The notes beneath the pieces were generated by a model. The model saw nothing but the letters and a program-made list of their open reading frames with translations. It had not been told where the DNA came from and did no database searches. A DNA stretch of 64,000 bases from Sclerodactyla briareus (Eukaryota > Echinodermata > Holothuroidea > Dendrochirotida > Sclerodactylidae), in the NCBI GenBank assembly GCA_026419785.1, contig JAODTK010002610.1:186001-250000 (forward strand), given 5' to 3'. This document shows, piece by piece, positions 1 to 13,792 of this stretch (positions are counted from its first letter, which is position 1; each line of letters begins with the position of its first letter). Both the position numbers and the translations under genes were made by a program.

Positions 1-929
1 TGAGTGATATTAATGAAATATTCTTATCGTACGGTAGTTTTGAATGGCAATTCGGTTTTGATATCGTTTAATACTACTTCCAAAGTGTATTCGTATAAGC
101 GATCAGTTGTTATTAACCCAAGATCCGAAGATTCCTATAGGTTTGAACACGAAGACGATACACTGTGTCATCAACATTCAACAGATACGCCCGGCGTACA
201 CAAAAGAGAGAGCTGGCAGAATGTTCCATACCACTATTCGTCTAGATACGGATGGGTAATCCGTAAAAAGAATATAAAGAGCTTTTGTCTAGGTTATCTT
301 ATTACTCAGCCTACAACGTTATTGCCCGTGCTACAGCAAAGCTCGTGCGTCTCAACTTAACGAAATGGCAAATGTTCGTGGCAGATGTATTACTAACAGA
401 AGACTGTTTCGGAAGGATGAGATTCTGTTCTGTTCTGACTGTTCGAGGCAAATAATATGTAGGTACAAAGTTAGGTGGTAGAGATAATGCGTACTGGCAT
501 ATATGATCTACATCATATTAATGGTCTACATATCTATATAATGTACTTCATGTTAACAGTTTCAATCTCTTCTTTGAACGCCCTGTTGCAATCGTGAGCT
601 ACATAAATGTCTCATACACTCACACGTCCTCTTTTAAAACCAGACATTCAGGTACTGGTTGGGTTTACTCGATAAAATGTTGATAGATAAGCCAGGGAGC
701 CCGCTACAAAGTATCAATTAGGTTAACTGATGTATCACAATGGCTTGTTTTATACTGGTCACTGATCGAACCTCGCAGATGAGAACTGTCATCTCCTGGC
801 TGAGATAATAATAATAATAATAATACAGTTATTGATAGCCGAAATTCACAACTAAGTCCCCCCACCCCTCCCCCAACCCGAAAAAAACAAGGAAGAAAAA
901 TAACAACAACATTACAACCGAAGAGAACA

Positions 930-1480
930 GGTGTGTCTTTAGCCTTATTTTGAAGGTGTTGACAGATGGAGCCGCTTTACAGCTTTAGCACTCTGGGAGG
1001 TATTCCAGAGGAGAGGAGCAGCATACTGGAATGCGCCTGACGTGAGGACCCTGGTACGAACAGTGTGTGTATCAGGAGAGACTCCATCCGAGACCTTAGG
1101 TGACGAGATGGTGTGTAGATAACTACATATGCAAAATGTTTCTCGAAGCTGGGAGCGATGCCATGCACGTATAAGTTAAATAACGAGAAAATGAATATAT
1201 GCGAACGTAACCAGTTGTGTCAGTGGAGGGCCATGAAGGATAGGAAAATATGAGTGGCGGGTTGGACAGTGGGACCAGTCTAGCAGCAGCGGTTTTGATC
1301 CGTTGCAATTGGCCCCAAGCATGTGAAGATGGTTGCTGCTCACTAACCTCACGGGTAAGGGACGTTTTGCTGTGTAAGATGCCAAAACTTGTACTGATCA
1401 AAACCTCGCAGATGATGATTTGTCATCCCTTAGCTGAGAGCCAGATGTATATTGTGGTTTGCGAAACAGGGTTGAGAGCC
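930..1480 (+). repeat. Interspersed repeat copy (family A)
   Basis: Contains 'ttttgaaggtgttgacagat' and 'ctgggaggtattccagagga', with spacing and wording echoed at 28.75 kb ('cacgttttgaaagaatctgt ... gggaggtcattgtaggc') and, less clearly, 58.1 kb. Frames on both strands across it are shadows. Probably a nonautonomous retroelement or the 3' part of a LINE. Confidence 0.45.
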
Positions 1481-1768
1481 ACCCCCTAATGTTGCGGTGG
1501 GCTCCCAGTGAAAGTTATGTAGGAGAGATATTATTTACACACGGGGACACGCACATCTCCTAACGTTGTCAGCAACCGGTCAATGGTCGGTGATTGATTT
1601 GATAGTGATGTGGTTAAAATTCCCTCTCATTCGCGAAATAACCAACCGGCTGTCATTTCATTAGAATTGGAAGAACCTGCATGAACAATCTGGCCATTCC
1701 AAGTGTCAGCAAACCTAGTTAGAAAGTCAACGTCGTAGTGGCGGGTATAGATGTGGGAGCCATTCAGA

Positions 1769-2125
1769 GTGGGTTTATACGCCCTCCATCCTTCTATGGC
1801 CTTTTTAGTATGTACCAGTGACACAGAAGTTATATCTCGTGTCGAGCAAGGACAAGATGTGTAAATATGGTGTAGAGCTTTAGATGTGGGTTTATACGCT
1901 CCATCCTTCTATGGCCTTTTTAGTATGTACCAGTGACACAGAAGTTATATCTCGTGTCGAGCAAGGACAAGATGTGTAAATATGGTGTAGAGCTTTAGAT
2001 GTGGGTTTATACGCTCCATCCTTCTATGGCCTTTTTAGTATGTACCAGTGACACAGAAGTTAATATCCCGTGTCGAGCAACAGACAGATGTGTAAATATG
2101 GTGTAGAGCTTTAGATGTGGTTTTA
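1769..2125 (+). repeat. Tandem repeat, unit 115-117 bp, about 3 copies
   Basis: The block 'gtgggtttatacgctccatc' recurs at 1769, 1886 and 2001, and starts again degraded at 2117. Copies include 'ttagtatgtaccagtgacac' and 'agatgtgtaaatatggtgta' and differ by single-base indels and a few substitutions. No coding role seen. Confidence 0.95.
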
Positions 2126-5047
2126 CCGCAACAGAGACTGTCCCATATTCCTGAATTGCTTGAGAAGACAGTTACCACATGTTTATGTTGTATATTCACA
2201 CAGGAGCAAAGTCATAGGACATCATATTACACAGCATTGTCAAAGGTTACGTGTACATGGGTGGTGAGTACAGGTACAAGATGACATAAACCTATCATAT
2301 TTTAGAAGTATGTAGTATCTGGCTGACGGTTCACAGGCAGTTTTGTGCTACGAAGCCACACGTCGGCGGCCCGATAGAGCAACATGTGCTGTTCTGAAAT
2401 CAGATGTCAGTCTATTAACTAGTCACGAGTCGTAAAAATAAAGTTATTGTGAGGAGTAGGACTTTTCATACGAGTCGCTTAGTCTCCTTTTCCTGATATT
2501 CCAGTGAAAGCGCACACCACTTAATAATTACGCATGCCGTTCCTCATAATGTGTTATATTAATGAGTTATTAACTGTTGTGGAGTACTCGATCTCTTCAA
2601 ATCAGTTCAACACATTTGGTAATGTTAAGAACATAACGAATTCAACGCAATTTTCCAATACAGCAGTGCATCAATAGCCCATTGAAGTCAATAGGGACAT
2701 CGTCCAGATGGCAGTCAAACATTTTCCAAGTACTACCACAACGTTGGTTCGTCTCTAAACGTTTGAATAAAATATTTACTCGATCACCAAACTTCAACCA
2801 AACAAAAAGATCCTCTCAACACCAGCCAAAATCAATGTTTGATTTATAAAAGACATCAATCATTAAATCTGCACCGATCATAAATTTCGCTGGGACTCTA
2901 GAAAGCCACATGAATATATACACCGGTAAGGTGTCATACTGAGGCTTGTCATTAGCTTCAGGTGTACAGCTGAAAGTTGGACCAGTATTCTGACACTCAG
3001 AGGTGGCGATTCCTAATGGGTCAATTTTCGTATCAAATGATCCGACAATTTAGTGTTGTCTTTCTGTGATCGTCACATTGAATGACCGGCGAGCAACGAA
3101 ACACTCGGCCGTTAAATATATCTGTCCTCGTACCGCAAAATTACACCTGACGAAGCATCAAAATGTCTGCGCTTTCTGCCTTTACCCACGCCTTTCCCCC
3201 CCCCCCCCCCCCCCTCCATGAACGAGGAAATACGTGTGTGAATATTGAAAACATATCTCTGATACGGTAGTCGGGTCATTCACCCATTGAAACCGTCATT
3301 GGCCTAACCGCTCTGCGTACGCTTCTGCTATCTCAGAAATGACGTGGACTGTATGAGTAAACACTCCATGTCTAATACGAATGGCAGGAGGAGCCCAGCC
3401 CATAGTCTTCGGGGCTGTTTGAAAAATTGCCGAAAAAATTGTCACAGATCTACCCATGCTAAAATGTGTTGGTATATCCTATATATTTCCTATTCTACTA
3501 CAGGCCATTACTGAATGATCGATTGAATACTTAAGAATTACAAAATTGCTTTGAATGTTTCTGTCTCCTGTCAGACGGTTTAGACAAATTCATCGCACTA
3601 GCAAATGTTTTACGATGCATTTTACAATAAACTTCCCATCCTTCCTTACAATATTGCTATTATTGCTTGGGATTAGGATAGTAATAATATGCCGTACTTT
3701 CTGCGTGTATGAGTTTGCCAAAGAGTTTTTTTTTTCCCCCCAATTACCCCCTTGGATCATTTGTCACATAGTGTTTATACCGACATTTAACTAGATATAT
3801 ATATAAATTTGAGCATGTAGGTTATAAACCTACAATTCATAGGCTTCACCACCCGTTATCAAGCATACAAAAACAAATTCTTAACCGAAATTCTTAACAA
3901 TACTGGCATATTTGGCACTCATGTTCGCATCAGTGTTAATAAAAAATTCGTTAAACCGTGGGACTTCTTAACGGAACAGTAAAACACCAATTCGATGTTA
4001 CTCTAATGTGTTAACTCTACCGAACATATGAGCTGGAGGCAAACGGTGGTGATTGGACAACGCTCGCCAGCAGCTAATTTCAGGCAGAGAACTTTTATTT
4101 AGGCTGGAGCAGGTTTAACGCCCCCATCAATCGTCGCCAGCAATCGTAGAACACTTTCAAATACGACATCGCGCGGTCACTAACTTGTGCTTGGATGGTA
4201 TATATTGCACTCCCGCCGCAGGCGCAACGTCTGAGGTGACGTCACTAAATGCCATATGCTATTGGGAGCCGTGTTGCGGTGCTCAAATTGCCGTGATTTC
4301 GATGTTATATTAAAACCGGTTTCGCTGTGAGCTAATGTATCCTTTACACATAGATAAGTCGTACGTGACTTCTCCGTAATTGCCCTTCCGAGGGTAGTTT
4401 TAATAACTTTGCTAGTTTATTGGCTGAATATTTATTGCACTTCTTTCTCTCAATTTCCATCATGATAAGGTGGAGTGGACGTCGAAAGAAGACCACATTG
4501 GCATACCAACGAATCAGGATACGATTTTAAATATGGAAACGAGAAGAGTACAGTACTGTGACTGCCCTGAGAACTGGCGATTACAAGTTGGAACAAAAGT
4601 TGGGGAACACGCTCCTCCAGCGAGGGATTGAATCGGTAAGAATTTCAGTTAACCCGAAATGACTATGCAGGAGCAGAAGCCCTGTGGCCGTCCGTAAACG
4701 TCAAGAACCTCGAGGTTCAATAACATTGAGTTCCTCAAGTGTTCCGAACCACATCACACTATTTTGTACACGAAAGGCATTGGCTATGTACAATATCAGC
4801 ACGTTTTACTAAGAAGAAAAAAATCGAGAACTCAGAACTAACCGGGGAGTGCATTTTGCGATTTCGGTATGCCATCTTGTTTACATAGGCCTGTGCTCTG
4901 AAAAAAGGTAAATATCCGTATACTGAATCCTGTACTACTCGGCTTTAGATATGTTATGACCGGTAATCAATGTGCGCACAGAGTTGGAACGGAAGAATGA
5001 CCTCTTGCCAACGGAAGATGAATAATTCTAACCTCAAAATTGAAATA
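2126..5047. other. No gene recognised
   Basis: AT-rich sequence with a poly(C) run at 3196-3214 and a T/C run near 3726-3750. Open frames are short and without conserved motifs. No exon pair with matching phases was seen. Confidence 0.6.
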
Positions 5048-5129
5048 CGCAGTGTAATCCCAGTGATTCAGTATCTGGGGGTTTATATAACGCAGTGTAA
5101 TCCCAGTGATTCCGTATCCGGGGGTTTAT
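5048..5129 (+). repeat. Direct duplication, 43-bp period
   Basis: 'cgcagtgtaatcccagtgat' followed by a G-run and 'tttat' occurs at 5048 and 5091 with two substitutions. Confidence 0.92.
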
Positions 5130-5875
5130 TGAAATACTGGTATGCCCCCACGGTATAGTTTATTTCGAATATTCTCTTCAAACTAAGTATTAATGAGTCG
5201 AAATAATACCAGAATACTGCAATCTAGTTACAATATTGTAGTATAAGATTTTCCGTTTTGTACGAACATTCACTAAAATGGTCCTAATGAGATTATTACT
5301 ATATGAAATGAATGCAATTATGTTTCCCTCTGGCTTCTTCTTTTTTAATTTTTCACTCATCCCACTCTCTTCCAGTGGATGAAAGACTTCAAAGAGGGAA
5401 GTGTTATATGAACAAAATAGTAATGCGTATAGAATAATATAATCCCTAACCTAACTACGTAGAGCTGCCTAGATGTATTGCGTTGAGACGACTACTGCCC
5501 GCAAAACGTTTGACGTCTTTTTTTTCTATAAAATCTCGAGCATCTAGTCAAATTTCGCAATTTTAGTCATTTGCTGCCCGAATCTCATTTCCAATTTTCC
5601 ACCTCCCCGATACAATTGAAAGGTGAGTAAGTGATTTCAACTACTTCGCACAGTGAATATTGCGCTTATTACGCTGCAGAGGTAACGCCTCGTCGCCCCC
5701 ACCACATCACAATACGCACTCCTCGTCATATTCACAAAGCAATAAGGTACACATATTTATTTCCAAATTGCGGAGAGAGGGCTACTATCTATCGGTCATG
5801 ACATGTATTGTCTGTCTACTGCATGTGAATGATATTACAATTGCAAGTGAAGCTGCGGTAATTTAACTGCGTTGT

Positions 5876-6115
5876 AAATAGCTGTAGGTGTAAAAGAGGC
5901 TCGTGAAAGCGGATGTAAGGTTTTACGAAGCAACACTAAACAACACATATTAGAGAAGTGTACAGCTAAATTCCAGAATTCTGAGATCACTAAAATGGTG
6001 TTCCAGGAGTTCATTTCCAAGTTTCGAAATGAGGACATCTTCGTGAAATGTCAGAATAAGCTGTTTAGAGTGAAATTCAAGTTTCCCCCATGTGAAGGAT
6101 ACATGGATAGTGCAT
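5876..6115 (+). other. Unidentified 80-codon open frame
   Basis: An open frame without an early ATG, from a stop at about 5873 to TAA at 6113-6115. It contains VKEARESGCKVLR, ILEKCTAKFQNSEITKMVFQ and FISKFRNEDIFVKCQNKLFR, ending PPCEGYMDSA. Lys/Phe/Cys-rich, no repeats. It could be a fragment of a retrogene or transposase, or chance. No splice sites were matched and no family is recognised. Confidence 0.25.
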
Positions 6116-6865
6116 AAATTAAACTGGAATACATTTTATGGTCCATACAACGTTCATGATGACTATTGTGAAGCTAAAAAAAATCGAAGCAAACCACTTT
6201 AATAATTCCCCAGTTATTAAAGAGCTACGTATTGCGATTTTGGCGGTAATAATCGTTCCTGGGCTGTCCCACGTTTGACTGAATACGCGGAAACATGAAT
6301 TAGAAATTTGCAGATTCGTTTTCTAGCAAGGTGCAGGTTGGCTAAGCCCGCATATGAAAGCCAGATGGAGGTATATAATCCTGAGCCGGAATGGCATTCA
6401 AACAAGCGCTTTTTCATCGGGAGATAGGGGACATGGAAAGTCGTCTCTCAACCATCGAAATTACCACACATTTACCACAATTTCTCCCATTATCTAGTTG
6501 TCGTTCGAAAATGGACATGCACGTTTAACAATGGAACCAAGTTTTGTTAAGTTCGCGCACTCAAATGTGGAAATCGAGTGTACCGGCAGACAATACTTGT
6601 AATATATAATAATATTAATGATAATGACAATAATGAATTAACTCAATCTGTAGATAGTCTTGTTTTGCTCTTTTAGATCTCACCAGTGCAGCTCAGAGTG
6701 TGATTCGCGACTGAAATACAAACTGCACAAGCGAAACCTGCCCAGTCCTACCTTTCACAAAGACGCATTGTCTATGAATTTCAGAGTGCACAAGCGTGGG
6801 AGCGTGCGATGCGCCATGCAAATAGAACTACTAACAACACTACTAAACAATGCGCTGGCAAGAAA

Positions 6866-6899
<34 letters not shown>

Positions 6900-6929
6900 A
6901 AATTAGAACAGTGGAGAGGAGACGAGGGA

Positions 6930-6981
<52 letters not shown>
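6866..6981 (+). repeat. Poly(A) run and (TAA)n microsatellite
   Basis: About 31 A residues, a 32-bp spacer, then about 17 units of ATA. Could be the tail of a retrocopy, but nothing recognisable lies upstream. Confidence 0.9.
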
Positions 6982-6999
6982 CGGGAATGCAAAATTTAT

Positions 7000-9900
7000 A
7001 GCGCCTCATCCATATAATGCTCAAACGTGGTTTACTAATAAGCATAACAAAATCTAAGAAGTTAGAGTCCATAGTCGGCAGTGAAGTGAGACTCTAACAT
7101 AACTTGGAAAAACCCACCATCGTAACTTACTGGGAAAAGTATTCCACAGTGACCTCGGAGATCCTGAAGATTTACGAAAACCCCTCTCCCAAATATAAAC
7201 GTCCATATTCGACAACCCCGGACACGCTGAGGGCTAAATATTCTGACACTGAAGAGGGTCATCATTAGATCAATGTCAGTATATATGTTACTCTTCAAGT
7301 ATTTTATGTTAGAATATTTAGGACGAGAGGATGGATGGGAGCGTGTTTACCAGAGAAGAAAAAAGCTTGTGTGCTCTATCAAATGTTTATGATGCAACAA
7401 AAAAAAAGAGGAGGAGTTCGAGAACTACAAGCCAATTAGGTTCCTATTACCTAACGTTGAAGGGCATGCGCAAAAAAACGTGAACCTTCTCGAACAACTG
7501 CGGGCAAAATACGCAATTAATGTTGATAAATCGATCTCTTTAATGATTTGGATTACATGGTATGGCCTCAACAGGTTTGCTATATGATTACAATATCACT
7601 TTACTTAATAAAACTTTAGTGATATTTATACAAATTAACTGATAATGCCAGCCTTCTAGTGACCTTGGTTAATTTGCTAAATACTATTATACTATTATCC
7701 AGTTAATGTACCGATCAAGTAAAAATCCAGGTGAGGTGAGGAATATATTAAACATAAAACAAACAGAGAAACATATACCATGTTGGCCAACATTTATTTC
7801 AGTAAAAGATTCTCATCTTTATTCCCTTCTGCAACCTTGAACGAATTCACCGAGGTTCACTGAGGGTCAGGTCAATTCATAATAAATATTTCGCAGACCG
7901 TGTTATACCTGTTCGTTATTAATATGGGATGTAATAGTTTGAATAATCGTCTATATACGCGATACCGAGACGTTCTCATGTACGCTAGGTACTGTGGACC
8001 TTTGTCAAGTTGTTTGACAACCTTCGACCAACCAATCCTTTATGCAACTAATGGTCGCACATAAGCTGCCCAGTGGGGTTAGATACAGAGGATGGCAGAA
8101 ACTAGTCTATTCCCATTACTTTCGTAAAGTACAAAGCCATGATACGATTTAATTCTATTGAAGTTGTGACAGAATTCAGGGTATTATGGCTTATTTTCAG
8201 TAATGAGCTCAACTGGAATACCCACGTGGATGATATGATATTGAATGTCAAACAAAGGTTATATTGTATTGGGGGCTGCGGGTCGGATTAGATTTCGAGA
8301 GGCAGCTGGGTGTTACAGTGAAATGATATGTCACTAATCAGAATATTGTGCCCAGTCACTTATCCTCTTGTGTAAAGGTCGGATCGACTGCTGAATAGAA
8401 TTTCAAGAATATTCTGATATTACTGATGATACATTAGCAAATGTATATTGAGTGGCTAGTGGAATATTATGGGATAGTGATCACCTTCTTTCTGACTATT
8501 ATAATAAGTCACGCAGACACTGCCTTTTGCCACGAGAGAACAGGACGCTCTTGACATTCCTACTTGCCATGAAGTATCAAACTGCTGAAGGATGGCCTAC
8601 AGTGATAATCTATTATTTTTCATCATCTTTTACTGTGAGCTTTGTAGCCCAGTTTTTAAATTGTAATTTTTCGTGAGATCTCGAAACAAAACAAAAGCAT
8701 GCCATCTCTGTTTATTTGTTCCGTAGATACTTCACAAGGAATTTACCTGATCTGAAATAAGAAATCCCGGGACCAATCGAAAACCTGGTTGAAAATCACA
8801 GTATCGATGGCAACTGTTACATCTAGCAGCTAAACTGGGTTGACGGATTGCCGTGAAGTGTCATTGAAAATAAGGCGCAGGTAAGCAATTGTTACAGATC
8901 AAATGGTATCACGTATTGATGGGAATTCAATTAGCATCCATCTCCCCATACTTCGTATATAACATGTTCGTCGTCGGCGTGCGCCTATAAATTTCCACCC
9001 AGCGCATGTGTTATTATAACCAACGAAAAGGTTATATTAGGATTACGGTTCGGTTAGCTGTCCCAGAACGAACAGACATCATCAGTCCTCGTTAGAATGG
9101 CTAAAAATTAACTTTTGAGTGGCACCCCGTACGAATACTAGTGTATGACGATTTGAACCATTTGGCAGAAGAAATAAGGCATACCTTGTGCAAAGGGTGC
9201 TGTGGCTCTGGATTTTCAAGCTTAACCGTGGTTGCTCCCATAATTTAAGTTTCCGTTTTCCACCACGGCAATACCACCGGTGCGGTCTCAAGAACCAAAA
9301 CAGGGGCTCAGACTGCCGGCTATATCCTTTATTCCACGCAGAATGTACCAATAATTGGTGCCATCGAATCGAAATAGCCGTTAATCACTTCGAACAAATC
9401 TATCCCGTTCTCCAATCTCAAAGCAAATAACCCCGTCAAACGTTGCATAGCTGAGTGACAATCACGACCGATGATGTATTGCATTCGTCACCATCATCAA
9501 ATTACACTCCCCGCCGTTATCTCCCCCATCTGACGCCGTATCAGAAATTATTAGCAGAATATGTTTTGTTTTAACACTCCCGATGATAAACTAGGGCATG
9601 CTTTCAAACCCCCGTCCAACTTAGCCTCTAATTGACACCGCTCCTCTAAATAACAGGTTTGGGTAATCTCTGTATCATGACTGATGGAACTCGGAAGAGT
9701 TGTATGAGGGATGGAAAGATGGGGACCCAACTCGATTCAAGCGGGTACTTTAATTAACCAACGTATATGTCATACCTAATATTTAACTATCGTATTGGTA
9801 GTTGCGACACGGTGGGTATGGGCTCTCGTGTACGCATGCGACAAAGCCGAGGGATGACAGCACGTGTTCGTTCCCGGGTGTATGTACGTCTAAGTGTGCG

Positions 9901-12900
9901 CGCACACATCCTGTTCGCGCATTTCGTGTGCTCCGCGTGGGTGTGCGTATTGACTGTGTGCTTTTCCTTGTCATTAGGTGAGGCTTTTAGCAGTTTTGGG
10001 GAGTAAATCTTCCCTGGGACTCGAGTTTATTCAGGTCAAATAACACTGTGATTTCGATTTGTATGTATGTGCGCGCAAGTCGCGTGTGTTCATGCGTGGA
10101 TCCGTGTGTGAGTAGCACATAGGATGCTCCGCACCGTTGCAGCCTCCTTCTATAACAAACGTATATTCCAGAAGTCCTGACATCCTAATTTGTCCCTGAT
10201 TATGGAACACATAAGTTGCCCATAACCTACACCTGTTAATGTGTTTTTAATTTTCAACAGGTGTGGATGAATCTAGTTTCACTTCTTATTAACATAAATT
10301 ACCTAGAATTTGCAAGAGCCGCTCCCCTTGCCGATCCTTTTGTAAATAAGTTAGGGTGTGCGGTCATTTTTTAATTACTTAATAAATGGCGCGATATTAG
10401 CGAGCATGGACTGGCATTGGTTTAAAATCACTCATCCGCTAAAGCAAATATTGGCGCCACTTCTGAGCCTGCTTCGTAGGTGGACTGAAGCAATGTAAAC
10501 AAACATTATTTATTGCTGAAGGTTCCATCTTATCGTTAATTCCGCAACCGTGCCTTTGCACGTCACTGTCCGCACACAGGTTCGGCAACCGAGTTTAATA
10601 AGGAAATGAATTGTTTATTTTCAAGGTTTAATTAGTTTTCACACGGTTTCTTGGAAACACTATATGATTCGAACTTTTCATTCAGTATTTTCTGACTTAA
10701 AAATCACGTGCGAATATGGAGAATGAACATGAATCTATTGTTTCATAATTCGGGATAACGCAATTAAAAAGATCGCTGCCAAGATTCTGGAGGGGGCTCA
10801 ACTAGACAATCAAACACAACTGGTGTGGTGTCATACAGTTCTGACAAGCCCAGGGAATAAAAACATCCCAATCAAACGATAGGTGCCTAAATGATCAATC
10901 ATGCCGGTATGGTGACACGGCTCATTTGGCGGGAACGACAATCAACTAATCAACGTAATGATTTGATCGCCTATAGCCAACATGCTTTAAGCTTATAAGG
11001 TGGCCCCTTGCGCTAATCAATTGATAGCAGTGTCAATAACAGCATGGGATTCTACATTCCGCCAGTCAGTCTAGTCATTACCTTTTTCACCAGACGTTTT
11101 GTTTTTACTCCGTCAATGCTTTGAACTCATGATTGGGAAAACTCAGCTAAAGCAACACCATTTTGCTCACACCTCACCTATTAAGTTGTTTTCTACAGTC
11201 ACGTAACGAACTGTTTTCCAACGAACGGTTTCCGTCACGGGTGTTGTATGCAATCGCTATACGCAGTTTGGCTTCACAAGTCCCCGCTTATGCCTGACCT
11301 GCACTCAGATAATCAATCATTTTCCTCAACACTCGCTCGAACATTTTTCTCCAAGTACAACGAGCACGTTTTGACAGAACGTTTTTGCAGGGGAGTATGG
11401 GATTTATGTACGATGTGGCTATCCTAAGGATGGTGCTCAATTCCATCCCTATGTGACCTGCATTATTGTGTTTCTCATAATGGGGCACTTTCGATTTCGG
11501 AGGGCGTGAACATTACTAGTGTGCCGCCTGGAAGGGTGCATCTAGAGCGATGAACATTCCACCCCCTAGTTATCACTAGATTCCACAAAGTCATATACGC
11601 CTTTCACAGCGAAAGCGAAAACAGGAGAGTGGCGGTTAGCAAGAAACCGCCCAAACAATCGAGGTAGAAATTGGACACTGCCCCGCCACATTTGCAGGGT
11701 TGCTGACCCCCGGACAGCTCACCAACCCCTCCCCCCACCCCCCCACCTATGCCTCATGTGACAAGAACTTAACCTCGAAAACACCAATTGGAGGTGTGCA
11801 GAGTGCTACATGACGGCGCACTTTCCTTGGGGTCCCGACCTCACCCACCCCTCCCACTGAAAGATCTCTCTGTACGGCCACTGCGCATAGGTAATGGCGA
11901 ACAGGCTTAGTGACACGACACATTAGACGAAAACGCACTTAACACAACTGTTTCTCAAGTAATTGCCAAGTTAATTGCCAAACATGCCCCAGCAGTATTC
12001 TTAGTTGCACCATAATTGGATAGCGAGCCCACAACAACCCCCTCGTTCACAAATTATTAACGCGCAGCGCATCAACCACAATTCAATTAACGAGGTCACC
12101 TGTGTTTACAACGGATTCCCCTGTCACATGTGATTACGAGTGAGTGATCGTGATGACGCGCACGTCATCAGGCAGGGCGAGTTGAATCGAAGGACCGCGG
12201 TGTATTTATAATACTTTCGTACTGTCTGCTGCTTCCAATGGTTTGACTGCATGGAGACCATTCCTGTGAATGTGGTAGCAGGTGCTGCATGTCGCGGGAA
12301 ACATATCAGTTCTTACTTATTCATGGATCCCATGTTTTAACTCTCTTGCTGTGTAGATTCTTATCACTATCGGCGTACCACTGATGAGCCCAAAATATTA
12401 ATGAGGGCAGAAACTATTAAACAAACGTTACCGAATACGACGGAGAATTAGTCGAAAAATGAAATAGGATGTGAAAAGTAAACGTACATTCCTGTCAAAT
12501 CATGAAAGAAAACGGGGCTGAGTGTGGGGGGGGAAACTGTCTGAAGCTACATCGTCATTCGAGCTAGCAACCCTCGCATATGTACTGTACTGCAACTACA
12601 CCAATTATGTTACGATTACCCGCGAAATTACCGCACTCGCTTTGCATCTTGGTATGTAACAAACGAACATACTAGGTCACGTTAGCCTTAAACGAGTGAT
12701 CTTGATCCGCGTTGCGTTCACATCCTTTTTTGATTACGGGTTGATGACGCGAAGTGGATCTTTATGAGTCGACGGCCCGTGATCCTGTCACGTGGAGCGC
12801 ATCTGGATGAACTCTTCTGTTCACACCCACTTTTTGATGGACGAGTTTCCACCTTCCTTTATATATGACGCGTGCGTATCATATGTGGAACCAAGTCACC

Positions 12901-13719
12901 GAGCGCGGGAGGCCGCTACTAACTTCCACTGTCAGCATTGCTCTTTTTATCGCGAAGTTATATATGGCGGATCTGAGATATCTTCGCCCTGCGTCAATGA
13001 CTTACTTACGAATAATGCCTGCACTCATTGATGAAAATTCGGATAATCATTTTTTCCTACAGCAAGCAATATGATTTATTTAGGTAAACGGGATTGTTTT
13101 AAGGAAAGGGTCCATAAATGATAATCAGGTTTAATTGGCTTACTAATGATCGGGCATCCGCTATTGATTCACCCTGTCAATTACCTGTTTAATAGACAAT
13201 TTGTACAACAGCCAAGCAAACAATATGCCTTTTTAACAGAGGACGTATCATTTCTGATGGTATGTTCTTGGGGGTTGTAAAACTTGTAGAGAAGTAGTAA
13301 TTAGTACCTAACAACAAGTAACTTCTCGGCAAATTATTTAAAGAAGCACTATCGTCGGGTACAGCTGGCGAAAAGCAGACGACGGCCTTGCCCTGACGTC
13401 AAACGAAAGCGTCATAGCACACTTCGATATTAATTACGGAATTCGTCCCTATGATATGTCAATACAATATTATTTCGATTTACCGTGGGACGCTTTTATC
13501 GTCGTGACGTCATGTAAACGGCGCTGTCATGAGTCGCCGGGCGTTGCGAGAAGACAATGGCAGAGTCTTTAAATTGATGCTGTTATGTTATGCAGATTCC
13601 GACATATATGGTAGGTATATAACTAAATCTTGCCCAAACAGCATACGTCGATCATGGATATTCCATTACTATGCTATTGTGTAGCATGGACGAAGTCATT
13701 ATTTATACTGCAATATTGG
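7000..13719. other. No gene recognised
   Basis: Nearly 7 kb without a supportable exon. GT-rich stretches at 9.82-9.98 and 10.06-10.13 kb, a C-rich patch at 11.7-11.75 kb. Frames at 9082-9430, 11288-11938 and 12792-13074 lack recognisable domains. The missing TRPA1 5' exons could lie here or at 13.8-16.4 kb but were not identified. Confidence 0.55.
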
Positions 13720-13792
13720 TATTAGCAGTAGTATCAGATTAGTATTAGTATTAGTATTAGTATAGTATTAGTATTAGTATTAGTATTAGAAT
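13720..13792 (+). repeat. (TTAGTA)n microsatellite
   Basis: Repeated 'attagt' units with one shortened unit ('tagtatagtatt'). Confidence 0.9.

Noticed and set aside
12180-12310. TATA-like 'gtatttataatact' as a promoter
   Set aside because: AT-rich words of this kind are frequent here and no start exon follows.
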